Assembly (NCBI GenBank): GCA_907165135.1 | Contig: OU015570.1 | Location: 1,054,001-1,118,000, forward strand | Length of the DNA: 64,000 bases | Reading direction: 5' to 3' | Source of the DNA: Oikopleura dioica | Lineage: Eukaryota; Chordata; Appendicularia; Copelata; Oikopleuridae | Part shown: in pieces, positions 32,599-41,342 of the stretch | Layout of the letters: every line of letters begins with the position of its first letter | Position numbering within the stretch: position 1 is the first letter of the stretch | Notes under the pieces: generated by a model | What the model saw: the letters and a program-made list of their open reading frames with translations, nothing else | Databases searched by the model: none | Told to the model about the DNA's origin: nothing | Made by a program: the position numbers and the translations under genes

Positions 32599-33741
32599 AT
32601 GCCAACTAACAAACGGACGGTGTCTGAGGCTGGACTTGATGCTACCACTTGTACTGTCGCCCAGTCTCCGACTCGAAAACATCCAGCAATTTCTCGCGTC
32701 GAATATGTGGATCTGTTGACCCAAGGTGAGCCTTGTGGTGCGCTTTTCATACTATTAAATTCATTTAAAGGGCCGAGAGTTAAAATTGAACCTCTCGACT
32801 ACGAGGACTCTCTCGCGATGGAGTTCGATGTGCCCCGCAAGCTTCCGCGTCCGAAAATTGGGTCAGGCTCTTTGTATGATGCATCGCCTCATACATCTAC
32901 TCCTGTCGAAACTGGGGCACCATACATTTCACGCTCAACCACCGGGAACGCTTCTGAGGAGATCGAATTCAAAACTCCTGACGCGACCGCTTTTGACGAA
33001 GCACCGAACCGTGTGTCCAAACGTACACGACGCGAAATCACCACCATAGTCGAGAACATGGAAAAGATTTTCCACCAGAGCCGCGAGTCTCGCGCCTCTG
33101 CTCAGGGCTTGTCTCGTCGCGTCTTGTATCGAAGTCCATCCCGGCCTTCAGAGTATGTGGAGTCCATTTGGCTGAAATGACCCTTCTTTAGGTATATTTA
33201 CGCGACCATCCCTTCGGAGCTATTTCCTGAGTTTGAGGTAGATCTCCTTGAGCGATTTTCATCCAAGGAGTTGCACATTTCGCGCGAGTTGGTCCGGATC
33301 AGGGCCGATCTTTATTATTCGTCTGATCCGCTCAAACATCCTTTCCCGCACATTCGAAACTTACTCGTCCACATCGGTGATTTTTCAGTACCTTATTTTA
33401 TAAACCGCCCCATTTTAGGCTACGCGCTTGATGTTTCAAAGACGCCGGTGAAAATGCATATCAATCTTACATTCCCGCCTTCTGTCGGACCTACTTCTGG
33501 CAGCCCATCTTTCAACTTTCGTAATAGTATTCGCGAGCTGCTTTCCGCGTACTTGGTGCAGCTGTCTGAATATTACCGCGGCGCCGCCTGTTTGCCAGCT
33601 CGCGTTGATGCGCATCGGCATCAGCTGGACTCTCTGGCGCAAAACGTTCTCGACTATTTATTCGCCGAGGACGTTGGGAAATCATTCAGAATCCCAGTTT
33701 CAATTCGAACTGATCTACTCACCACTTCCCATGATGAATAA
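32599..33741 (+). CDS. Accessory gene P2: 352-aa protein, three exons
   Basis: Exons 32599-32725, 32771-33152 and 33192-33741 total 1059 nt (353 codons). Introns are 45 and 39 nt. The N-terminal 160 residues are low-complexity, Ser/Thr/Pro-rich with basic RKR-like patches (possible nuclear signal KRTRRE). The C-terminal half is more folded (LFPEFEVDLLERF, LDSLAQNVLDYLF). Its stop overlaps the start of P3 by 11 nt, implying a shared transcript. The start at 32599 is the first in-frame ATG; an acceptor-like TTTTAG about 95 nt upstream may mark an additional 5' exon or a trans-splice site. No family recognised. Confidence 0.55.
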
Positions 33742-34796
33742 CTTTCTCCGCGAGAACTGCTCCCGAATACTACTTCTACTCCTATTCACCGTTTTCAACC
33801 TCACCTGCACTGCTATTTTCATCCAGTACGCGATCCACCAGTATGCTACCGAGCTCGACGCCATGCAGTTTGATATTTCGTCTTTCCGCCGCGTCCTCGG
33901 GCTCGATAGCTACGTTCCCCAGATTATTTCTGGTGTTGATCCTGTAAGTTTTCCAATTTAACTCTCATTTTAGTCATCTTTATAATTATTTCTTTGGCTT
34001 AACTAACGCGAATTTCAGGTTCCCCGACGCGTCTTCCAACGGAACTACCACCACTCTGGAACTGCCCGATCGCGACACGGTCGATCCGCGTATTCGCCGA
34101 ACTACTACGTGCCCATGCCCGCCTATGGAGCTCCCGAGGCTCCCCTTACTCTTGGCGGTGCTTCACCTTACAGATGGTACATTTATATTTTCTCCGATCA
34201 TTTTCTTATTTTACGCATTTAGGGCACTCTTCGCGCTTTTCCTCATCATTCTCGTCCCTACTCTCATCTGCTGCTGCGGCCGCCCTGTAATCAGCGTCCT
34301 CAAGCACGTCAACCGTACTTTCGCCAACCTTGACTTCAACTTCGGCGAGTCTGCCGACTCCTACGAAGATGGGCCCGAGTACGAGCAGGTCAGAGCGCTT
34401 CAGCGACAAAACGATGCCAATCGAAAGATGATTCGTGCTCGAAAACAACAGGATCAGCTCAACCGCGAACTCTCTCGACTGCCTCCTACCGCGGTTGTAC
34501 CTTCTACCGTCGCTACTCCTCCACCGCGCTATTCCCGTGTTGACGAAGCCGTCCGAGGCGTTGACGCCGCCGCTGCCACGTCCAGATCTGCGTCTCCAGT
34601 ACACGTGGCACCTCTGAGCCGCAGCTCAGCTCGATCCTCGCGCACTACTTCTAGAGCCGCGTCCTTCCGCCCCGCGACTCGGACTTCGTCCATTGTTTCC
34701 ATCGTCGAGCTTCCTGATGACTACGTCGAGCCTATCGCCGATGACAATTCTGTTTATGTTCCCCCTGCTGGTAGCTCCTCCGACGCTTGGGTTTAA
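33731..34796 (+). CDS. Accessory gene P3: 314-aa single-pass membrane protein
   Basis: Exons 33731-33943, 34019-34176 and 34223-34796 total 945 nt, 315 codons. Residues 8-30 are a strong signal peptide or anchor (RILLLLLFTVFNL). An ectodomain of about 95 residues, Tyr/Pro/Arg-rich, follows. Then comes a transmembrane segment (ALFALFLIILVPTLICCC, about residues 125-142) and a cytoplasmic tail of about 170 residues rich in Arg, Ser and Pro. Translation starts inside the end of P2 (ATGATGAATAA overlap). AATAAA lies at 34874-34879. The topology is that of a small viral-type glycoprotein or receptor-like protein, but without furin site, Cys pairs or fusion peptide it is not a recognisable env. It faces pol tail to tail. 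Confidence 0.65.
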
Positions 34797-34873
34797 ATTC
34801 CTTTTAAAATCACTGTCTTCACTACCTTTCCTTTCTTTTCCTTTTATTCGGTAAATTCTCGCCTTATTGATAG

Positions 34874-34879
34874 AATAAA
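34874..34879 (+). terminator. Polyadenylation signal of P3
   Basis: AATAAA 78 bp after the P3 stop and about 55 bp before the converging end of pol. Confidence 0.5.
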
Positions 34880-34931
34880 AATTATCAAAAAAACAAACTT
34901 ATAAACGCGTTTATTTTATTGCCCTGCGCTT

Positions 34932-35693
34932 CTACATCAGCAGGAGTTTTTTAAGTTCTTCAGGCTCTTTTCTCCAGGCGACTCTTTCACTTACCAGAGA
35001 TCGCGACTGCATGAATTCTGGCATCGCCAGCTCTGCGTTTTGTGCTAACATCATTATCCCGGCGTTTTCCTCGTCCGTCACGCAGTTACCGTCGACAATA
35101 GCTCTAATCGCGTTCAAAGACCATGTGTAAACTGCCTGCCGTTTCAGCCCGACTTTGACCGCGAAGCGAACTCCCTCAAACCAATCTATTCCTTCTGGGT
35201 TTTCCTCTGTCGCTACAATTTTGAAATAGGGGTTAAGGTCGTTTTTCTTCCATTCTCCCTCGATTAAAATGTAATCCCCCACTTTGATTGGTTTTTCGAG
35301 CTCAGATTCATACGTATCGCCTTCCTCATAAGGTCTGAAAATAATCGGTTTGCGCGTTCTACCTTTTGCCTGATTACGCATCGCCGCCTTTCTCCCTTGT
35401 TCGCGGCATTTTTTAATGTAATTCAAAAGTTTTTTCAGATCAACTTTAACAGGCTGGTCGGTTTTATCCCTGCCGTAATAGATTTCGGTCGGAGTGTATC
35501 CGTGCCGGCTTGGCGTGTTATTAATTCTCATCGCGGTATCTAGAGCGATTCTTTCGGCAGGACCGCGCTTGCTTATTTCCGCGACAAGTATCTTATCAGC
35601 TTCTGAATTCTTGAGTCTCCTGGGGAGAGGTAATTCTTGCTCGCGCTTCTTTTGATAAGTAACACAATTTCTACATTCCATCGTTGCCAACAT
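34932..35693 (-). CDS. Integrase C-terminal part of element G (separate frame)
   Basis: 253 residues in a frame shifted -1 relative to the upstream RT-RNase H-integrase frame. It contains the last catalytic Glu region (LKNSEADKILVAEI, the N-x-x-A-E-type motif) and the typical NNTPSRHGYTPTEIYYGR segment of Ty3/gypsy integrases, then a basic C-terminal domain with YILIEGEW-type beta strands. The frame change must occur between about 35690 and 35640. It could be a programmed shift, a mutation or a sequencing error. Confidence 0.75.
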   Translation of the reverse strand: MLATMECRNCVTYQKKREQELPLPRRLKNSEADKILVAEISKRGPAERIALDTAMRINNTPSRHGYTPTEIYYGRDKTDQPVKVDLKKLLNYIKKCREQGRKAAMRNQAKGRTRKPIIFRPYEEGDTYESELEKPIKVGDYILIEGEWKKNDLNPYFKIVATEENPEGIDWFEGVRFAVKVGLKRQAVYTWSLNAIRAIVDGNCVTDEENAGIMMLAQNAELAMPEFMQSRSLVSERVAWRKEPEELKKLLLM

Positions 35694-38065
35694 TCATCAG
35701 CAGCGATTTTCTTGTTCACGCTGCATCCATCTACGAAGATTTTTACCTTCTTTTCCTTCAATGGTCCCCGAACAAAATCAGCAAGGGCTTTCATGAAGAC
35801 CTCAGTCTCATGATCCGCGTCGTTGTTGGCCTTCTTGATCGGGTAAAGCCGCGTGAATCCTGAGATTGCCTCCGCGAAAACATAAAATTTGATTGTGGTC
35901 TCATCTGCGCCTGGGTAAGAGTTTCTAGTGATTAGATCCGCGAACAAAACCTGTCCTAATTCCTTAGGCTCGTAATCATCAAACTCCTTCGGGATAACCT
36001 CAATCTTCGTTTGTTTGCGAAAGTAAGTGCACCCAGTGCATGATCTGTGCACTTTTTCCACCACTTTATTCATCCCAGATGCCCACCAATCAAATCTCAC
36101 GTGTTTCTTTAGCGCTGTTAACGATGTGCATCCGATGGCGCTTTTCAGCTTTCGGACAATCACCTCCAGGAACGCGACCGGAACAACGATTGGTCTGACC
36201 ATTTTTTCCTCGACAAAAAGCGCGTTCTTCCGCAACACCGCGATCCCGTCTACTACCTCGGACTCTGTCGACTTCCGCAAGCTCTCAGCGACCCTGTCGC
36301 TGTAAGGTAACTTGCCATTCTTCCGTTTTGATTCTACTGCTTTCTGTATCGACTTATCCGTGAGTTGGATATCCCTAATAAGATCCCGGTTTCTTAGAAG
36401 GTCACTGTATGTTCCTTTCGCGACACAAGCTTTTAGTCTCTCCATCACCGGTCTCGCGTCTCTTATCCATTTGCTTTCAGCTCCTGTATCCGACGCGCTA
36501 GTCTCCCGGTTTAGGCCCTTCGCACGGGCTCGCGTACACATCTGATGAACTTCATGGTCGATCTCGTCGCCGCGCAACTCCGTCATCCTCTTCGACTCCT
36601 GAAGCTCGCAAAGGATCGCGTCCCTTTGTGTAGAAGGTAAGCCGAAGATTCTCTCAAACCTCGCGAGAGTCACTGTAGGCTCATAGCTCTTTTCCTTTAT
36701 CGCCGTAACCTTATCACCCGCTCCTTTGCTCAGCTTACCTTCTCTCTCGATGCTCATGCAAACGCGGCAATTCTCATCACAGGGTTTTAGCCAATTGTCC
36801 GATCGGCTAATCATGTCTACTAGATCGACCTCGATTGATCTGCAGCTTCTATAAATTATTTTGATATCATAAGACATCAGTTTCATAAGTCTTTCGTTAA
36901 TTTTATTATCCGCGGCTAGCTCTTGACCATTCAAACACCTCTTGTATAGTTTTTCTACACTCAACGAGTCCGTTATGATTGTGACAGGATCTCTCACCAA
37001 GTCAATCTCCCAGCTAAAATGTATAACCGCGCTTAAAATTCCGTGCAGTTCAATCATACACGAGCTCCATTGCGTGACATTTCCTGTATCTGGTCTTTTT
37101 CGCGAGAACAATTTATTTATCCTAACTTTCCGTTTACCTTCTATCGTTTCAACCTGGTACAAAAAGGCTCCAGTTCCCTTGTTGCTGCTGTCACAACAAA
37201 TAAATGTTTCTAGCTCCGGAATTATCGGGTATAAATTTACCAAACAGCCCGCGACCTCCTTCTGGACTTCTTTGTACGTGCTTATCAGTTTTTCAGTCCA
37301 TTCTATTCGCGTACTTAGGCTTTTCCCTCCCCCACTTGCTTCATACAGGTCTGATAAAAGCTCAGTCCTAAACGGGAGAGAGTCCCCAATATAAGTTATC
37401 CATCCCAGAACTCGCTTCAAACACTTTACTGTCTTTACCTCCTCGTGATTTTGCAACGCTATTTTATCCAAGATGTGATTGCTCGCCATTATCACTCCGT
37501 TCTTCACGCGTCTTCCGAGGATTGACAAATCCTTGCTGAGGAATTCACACTTCTTTCCCTTCAATCGCAAGTTAAAAGTAGATAGCGTGTTCAGTACTGC
37601 CGCGACGTTTTCTAGAAAACTTTCAGGGGACGACCCTGTTATGCAGATGTCATCAACGTAAATGAAGCAGTACTCGCGGTGACTGTATAAAATCCTTTTT
37701 AGCTTCTCTCTCGCGATCAAAGGGCTCAAAATCCATCCCATTGGCAATCTTTTGTAGCACATCGGACCCTGGTCTGGGTGGTCAATACAGAAGTATTTCC
37801 ACATTGACGGATGAAGGGGGAAGCAGAAAAACATGCTACTGATGTCGATTGTCGCTATTAATCCAGTTTCTGTGAACCGCGCGACATTCTGCAGGACCTG
37901 TCTTATCGAGTCTGTTGGCCGCGCCGAGTGTGACGTGTCATCGTTTATCATGGCTCTTTTACAGTCCGCCACTATTCTGATTGAGCCTGCGCTTAGCTCA
38001 ACTTTCGCGGTGTCTGTATTTTTCTTCCCCACAGGAAAGAATGTTAGAAAATGTGAGGGCGTCAT
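35573..38065 (-). CDS. RT, RNase H and integrase core of element G
   Basis: 830 residues. RT palm: first Asp in IATIDISSMFF (residue 74), LPMGWILSPLIA, and the catalytic YVDD at 136-139, then KLKGKKCEFL-type thumb sequence as in Ty3/gypsy. RNase H begins near residue 265 with TFICCDSSNKGTG. Integrase: zinc-binding C-x-x-C in SCTGCTYF, catalytic Asp in LFADLITRN and second Asp in KIFVDGCSV. The third catalytic residue lies in the next frame (34932-35693). The start ATG overlaps the stop of the preceding frame as ATGA (38065-38062), although the RT fold begins upstream, so re-initiation or a -1 shift is needed to link the two parts. Confidence 0.88.
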   Translation of the reverse strand: MTPSHFLTFFPVGKKNTDTAKVELSAGSIRIVADCKRAMINDDTSHSARPTDSIRQVLQNVARFTETGLIATIDISSMFFCFPLHPSMWKYFCIDHPDQGPMCYKRLPMGWILSPLIAREKLKRILYSHREYCFIYVDDICITGSSPESFLENVAAVLNTLSTFNLRLKGKKCEFLSKDLSILGRRVKNGVIMASNHILDKIALQNHEEVKTVKCLKRVLGWITYIGDSLPFRTELLSDLYEASGGGKSLSTRIEWTEKLISTYKEVQKEVAGCLVNLYPIIPELETFICCDSSNKGTGAFLYQVETIEGKRKVRINKLFSRKRPDTGNVTQWSSCMIELHGILSAVIHFSWEIDLVRDPVTIITDSLSVEKLYKRCLNGQELAADNKINERLMKLMSYDIKIIYRSCRSIEVDLVDMISRSDNWLKPCDENCRVCMSIEREGKLSKGAGDKVTAIKEKSYEPTVTLARFERIFGLPSTQRDAILCELQESKRMTELRGDEIDHEVHQMCTRARAKGLNRETSASDTGAESKWIRDARPVMERLKACVAKGTYSDLLRNRDLIRDIQLTDKSIQKAVESKRKNGKLPYSDRVAESLRKSTESEVVDGIAVLRKNALFVEEKMVRPIVVPVAFLEVIVRKLKSAIGCTSLTALKKHVRFDWWASGMNKVVEKVHRSCTGCTYFRKQTKIEVIPKEFDDYEPKELGQVLFADLITRNSYPGADETTIKFYVFAEAISGFTRLYPIKKANNDADHETEVFMKALADFVRGPLKEKKVKIFVDGCSVNKKIAADECWQRWNVEIVLLIKRSASKNYLSPGDSRIQKLIRYLSRK

Positions 38066-38322
38066 GCACTTCCGATTATTCCCTCACTAGCTTCCGCGTC
38101 CAACTTCTCTCGCAAGGCCTTAACCACCGATTCCGACATCGATTTTCCGTATGATTGTTTAACCACCTTTCCTGAAGTATTTCCTGTAATTTCCGCGTAA
38201 ACCTCAAACTCTTCTCCTGGAACTAAACCTTGTGTTCCCTCGAACAGAATTTTATTATTTTCTATTATCTTCCATAAACGCGCTGAAAAGTCCACCCCAT
38301 TTTCGATTCCTGGAAGCACATC
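38062..38322 (-). CDS. RT N-terminal segment of element G
   Basis: About 86 residues between an in-frame TAG (38325-38323) and the ATGA overlap at 38065-38062. The end (SVVKALREKLDAEASEGIIG) is the helix that precedes the RT core in Ty3/gypsy pol, and the downstream frame continues the same domain. It is in the same frame as the protease ORF, so stop readthrough would join them. Confidence 0.6.
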   Translation of the reverse strand, partial: DVLPGIENGVDFSARLWKIIENNKILFEGTQGLVPGEEFEVYAEITGNTSGKVVKQSYGKSMSESVVKALREKLDAEASEGIIGSA

Positions 38323-39252
38323 CTACATCCTATCTACCGTGCATTCTTTCCACGTGTTAATTTCGCGAGCTTTCTGGTGAAGCCTTTCCAAATGACGCGC
38401 GTATTCTACTCGTGAATCAGGGTTGAATCTGGAAGTGGCTCGCATATCGACTACTTCGCTGTTGATCCTCGGGACAATCGTGTCGACCCGCGGTGCTGGA
38501 GTTAACCTGTCATTCTTTACCTCTTCATACATATTGAAACTGTGGATTACATTATTGAACGACTGAATTTCCGCGTGACTCTCCGCGTCGCGGTTGGCTA
38601 TCTCGAATCCTCTTATAGATACTCTCACGCGAAAACCTTTTCCTCGTGACTCGCACCAAATTTTTGCCGAGTAACGCGCTAAATCCGACAGCGAGAGCAG
38701 CACCGTGTTGTCGCTGCTCCTGCTGACTCTTGCTTCCGAAAACTCAATTTTTACGTTCTTATTCAGGCGCAACGCGAACGAAACTGTCAGTGGGAGGAAT
38801 TCCAGCTTACCTCCGCCTGCTGTCCTGCCGATTCCGCTTTTTGCTGGTTTAACGCGCACTATTGGTAAGTTCTTTATCAACGAATAGAGAGGAAAAGGTA
38901 ACAAACTTACTGAACATCCTGTGTCCAGTAGAAGCTTAAAATAAGTATAGTTCTTTTTATTTCTTTCGCGTTCTAAATCAGGTAGGCAGAACCAAATATC
39001 TTACAATTTGTTTTCACATTCTTCTACTGTCTTCGTTCCTTCTTCTATTGACGCTCTTAACCATGGGTTATTTCTTCCTGTCCAAAGCTTCGCAAATATC
39101 TCACCTCCCATGTCGAACGCCGCGTATCCATCAGTCTCTTCTTTGTTCAAATCCATCGCGAAATTATTGAAGTTGTCTGTGTCGCTGTCAGAGCTCCACT
39201 CGCACTCCTCGCAGAGTGCTTGAAGCTCCTCCAGGTCGACCTCTCCGTCCAA
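38323..39252 (-). CDS. Aspartic protease region of element G
   Basis: A single frame from about 39252 to 38323 with one in-frame TAA (39003-39001). The retroviral protease active site LLLDTGCSVSLLP lies near 38925-38890, followed by the flap and Arg/Ser-rich sequence. The part before the TAA is acidic (DGEVDLEELQ...). The TAA is part of GTAAGA, but no acceptor in the right phase was found nearby, so splicing does not obviously remove it. Protease would cleave the Gag-Pol precursor. Confidence 0.65.
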
Positions 39253-39357
39253 CGCGTAAAATTTTCGCCGCTCACCCTGAGGTTTAACACCTTTTTTCTT
39301 TATGAAACGGCTAAATTTCCTGGGAATATCTACTCGTTTTACCTGACCATTTTTGCT

Positions 39358-40833
39358 TTATAAAATCTTGTCCGGGTCCTCTTTCTTTAAGGACTCTATT
39401 TCGCGTCTGGACAGGTATTGACCGGTGTACTGGAACACTCTGCCGGTAGATATTTCCACCTTGAGATCGCGGCTATTAGTTACCTGTGCAAGTGAAATGT
39501 TTCGCGAATTTGAACGTGGAAATTGCCCGCGATTATCGCTTTGCCATTTCCGTACATTATCCCGCGAATTTGGTGGCTTGTTCCCCTTGAAAAACGCGTT
39601 GAGGTCGTCCTCATAATCATCAACCGCTGGTGTACCAACGTCCTTGCCTTCTTCGGGGTCGAAAACGTTGAAAGAGTTTTTCTTGTCCTTGCTGGCGTAT
39701 TTCTGATCATTTACAATCTTCACCAGCGAGGACCGGAAATCTCCTCCATCATCAATTTCTAACGCGACTTCTATCTGACTCAGTTCAACATGAGATGTCG
39801 ATTGTGTCGCTTTTTCGAGTTCATCTAGGAAAAGCTTTTTCTCGCAAATGATATCGCGACCATCCATTTCACGAAATTCAATATTTCTTTTAACACAAAT
39901 CTTTTCCAGGATTTCCTTCCATTTAGACTCTTGCACTCCCAGTGTACAAAGCCCCAGCAAAAAATACTCTGCCAAAGGGCCGAACCTATCAGGAGTAGTA
40001 CAGTACTGTTCGCGGAAGATAGATACAGACATAGGGGTTCCTTTTGGAAATCGCCCAGCTACAATCGCGTTATCTGTCATGACCTTTTTTAATATTTTCT
40101 TGGAGACTTCGTACAAAGTTCCGGTCTTCACGTGGCTCAGTTCCCCTCTTCCTAAGATTCGTAGGAACTTAACAAAGCTTAGGAAGTCATTTTTTCCCGC
40201 GTTTCCGCAGAAATTTTTAATCATCATCCGAACATATTGGTTTAAATTTGTACAATAACCATTTTTTAGGTCCTCCTTGGAACTATCCTCGACGTTGTTG
40301 CAGATCGTCGCGCAAACCAGGCGAAGAACGTCCAATGCCTCCTGGCACGCAGATTTCGTGAATCCTGCCTGAACGTGGAAATAATTCCGCAGCGCCAAGT
40401 TCACTCCAGGAAAATGGTGCTCCTTGAACGCGGCTTCACTCTCTTCCGCCGTTTGGCCGTTGAAATCAACGAACCTGTCCTCATTATCGGACACCTTCGC
40501 GTTCTCCAACTTTGGATGCCCCGCGTATCGACCTGCTACTCTCCATTGTTCGAACTCTTGGAGGGTAGATGGGATCGATAACCGTCCGACCGTGGACGGC
40601 AGCTCACCATTATTCTCGCCCCATGTAAGGGGAAGATTAGCGATTTGATCCACAAACCGATTGTCCTTCAAAGACTTCCGTACGTCGTAAGTAGCGACAG
40701 TTACCAGGTGATCTTTCCACGCTATAATCTTCCGATCACGTACTGCTGCATCACTATTCGTGAATGCCAAAGGGATTACTGCCTTCCCTGTATAAAACTC
40801 GTGCCCTTTGGGCGCGAGGAACATGTTATTCAT
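39358..40833 (-). CDS. Gag of element G
   Basis: About 491 residues from the ATG at 40833. Long helical capsid-like middle part (for example LRNYFHVQAGFTKSACQEAL, LSFVKFLRILGRGELSHV), then a basic, Asn/Arg/Ser-rich C-terminus (KWQSDNRGQFPRSNSRN) that may replace zinc knuckles, as no CCHC box is visible. It is the first gene after the 5' LTR. The frame is intact over its full length. Confidence 0.7.
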   Translation of the reverse strand: MNNMFLAPKGHEFYTGKAVIPLAFTNSDAAVRDRKIIAWKDHLVTVATYDVRKSLKDNRFVDQIANLPLTWGENNGELPSTVGRLSIPSTLQEFEQWRVAGRYAGHPKLENAKVSDNEDRFVDFNGQTAEESEAAFKEHHFPGVNLALRNYFHVQAGFTKSACQEALDVLRLVCATICNNVEDSSKEDLKNGYCTNLNQYVRMMIKNFCGNAGKNDFLSFVKFLRILGRGELSHVKTGTLYEVSKKILKKVMTDNAIVAGRFPKGTPMSVSIFREQYCTTPDRFGPLAEYFLLGLCTLGVQESKWKEILEKICVKRNIEFREMDGRDIICEKKLFLDELEKATQSTSHVELSQIEVALEIDDGGDFRSSLVKIVNDQKYASKDKKNSFNVFDPEEGKDVGTPAVDDYEDDLNAFFKGNKPPNSRDNVRKWQSDNRGQFPRSNSRNISLAQVTNSRDLKVEISTGRVFQYTGQYLSRREIESLKKEDPDKIL

Positions 40834-40948
40834 GATAGCTTCTTGCAAATAAATGGCAAGGCTCGAGGTTTGATAAAGTGGCCGCGCGGGGTTCGTTCCC
40901 GAAGTCCCAACACAGAGTCAGGTAACTCTTGCTGTGACTTCAGTCACC

Positions 40949-41342
40949 ACGTAATTTACCCCTGCGAAACCTGCTATATCAACACACTCGTGACCAAAAC
41001 TGGCGTTACGAAACTGGTTTATTCTGTACAGCAGTTAACCAACTTCTCAGATAAAACGCGTGCGACCACAGTGACGACTCAGGCAATCACAGCGGCGGCT
41101 TGGACGACGTTGGAGAAGCTGGAGGAAGCTGCGGTCCCAAAACAGGATAAACCTAAAGACCTGTTAGCCTGAGCAATCTCTTACTTGCCCTTAACAGGAC
41201 TTCCGTTTCTCTACCTCGAGTTTGGTACGCTCAGCGCGAATAACGCGAAAGCACTGAGTCGTACTCAACACGAGGTCCGCGTAGGTGTACTCTTCCTCGG
41301 GGCGAACCTTTTGGTAGCTCCGATATACACCAACCATTACGT
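40949..41342 (-). repeat. 5' LTR of element G
   Basis: Matches 27547-27940 base for base by eye. Just inside (40934-40948, plus strand) lies the short palindrome GTGACTTCAGTCAC. No tRNA primer-binding site could be assigned with confidence. Confidence 0.88.

Larger units (their letters stand above)
26853..33872. repeat. Large direct repeat, copy 2 (pair with 12418-19438)
   Basis: Begins with GCATTATTAAGG, joined abruptly to the RNase H gene of D, and runs collinearly with copy 1 to 33872. There this copy continues into the rest of element G while copy 1 stops. Confidence 0.92.
27547..41342 (-). mobile_element. Giant Ty3/gypsy LTR retrotransposon (element G) with about 7 kb accessory region
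   Basis: Flanked by 394-bp LTRs that are identical by eye. Reading on the minus strand: 5' LTR (41342-40949), gag, protease, RT-RNase H-integrase, then an accessory region 34931-27969 with six genes on both strands, a purine-rich tract (AAAATGTGGGGG at 27952-27941) and the 3' LTR. The RT and integrase motifs are Ty3/gypsy type. A primer-binding site is not clear. The outer termini share ACGT, so the exact target duplication cannot be fixed. LTR identity points to recent insertion. Confidence 0.85.

Noticed and set aside
28846-34796. P1-P2-P3 as an endogenous negative-strand RNA virus (N-P-G order)
   Set aside because: Tempting by size and order, but no polymerase, no recognisable motif in P1 or P2, and the genes are multi-exon; kept only as speculation.
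40869-40915. tRNA-like 3' half or primer-binding site (GGTTCGTTCCC context)
   Set aside because: T-stem pairing and spacing to CCA fail, and it lies too far inside the LTR edge for a clear primer-binding site.
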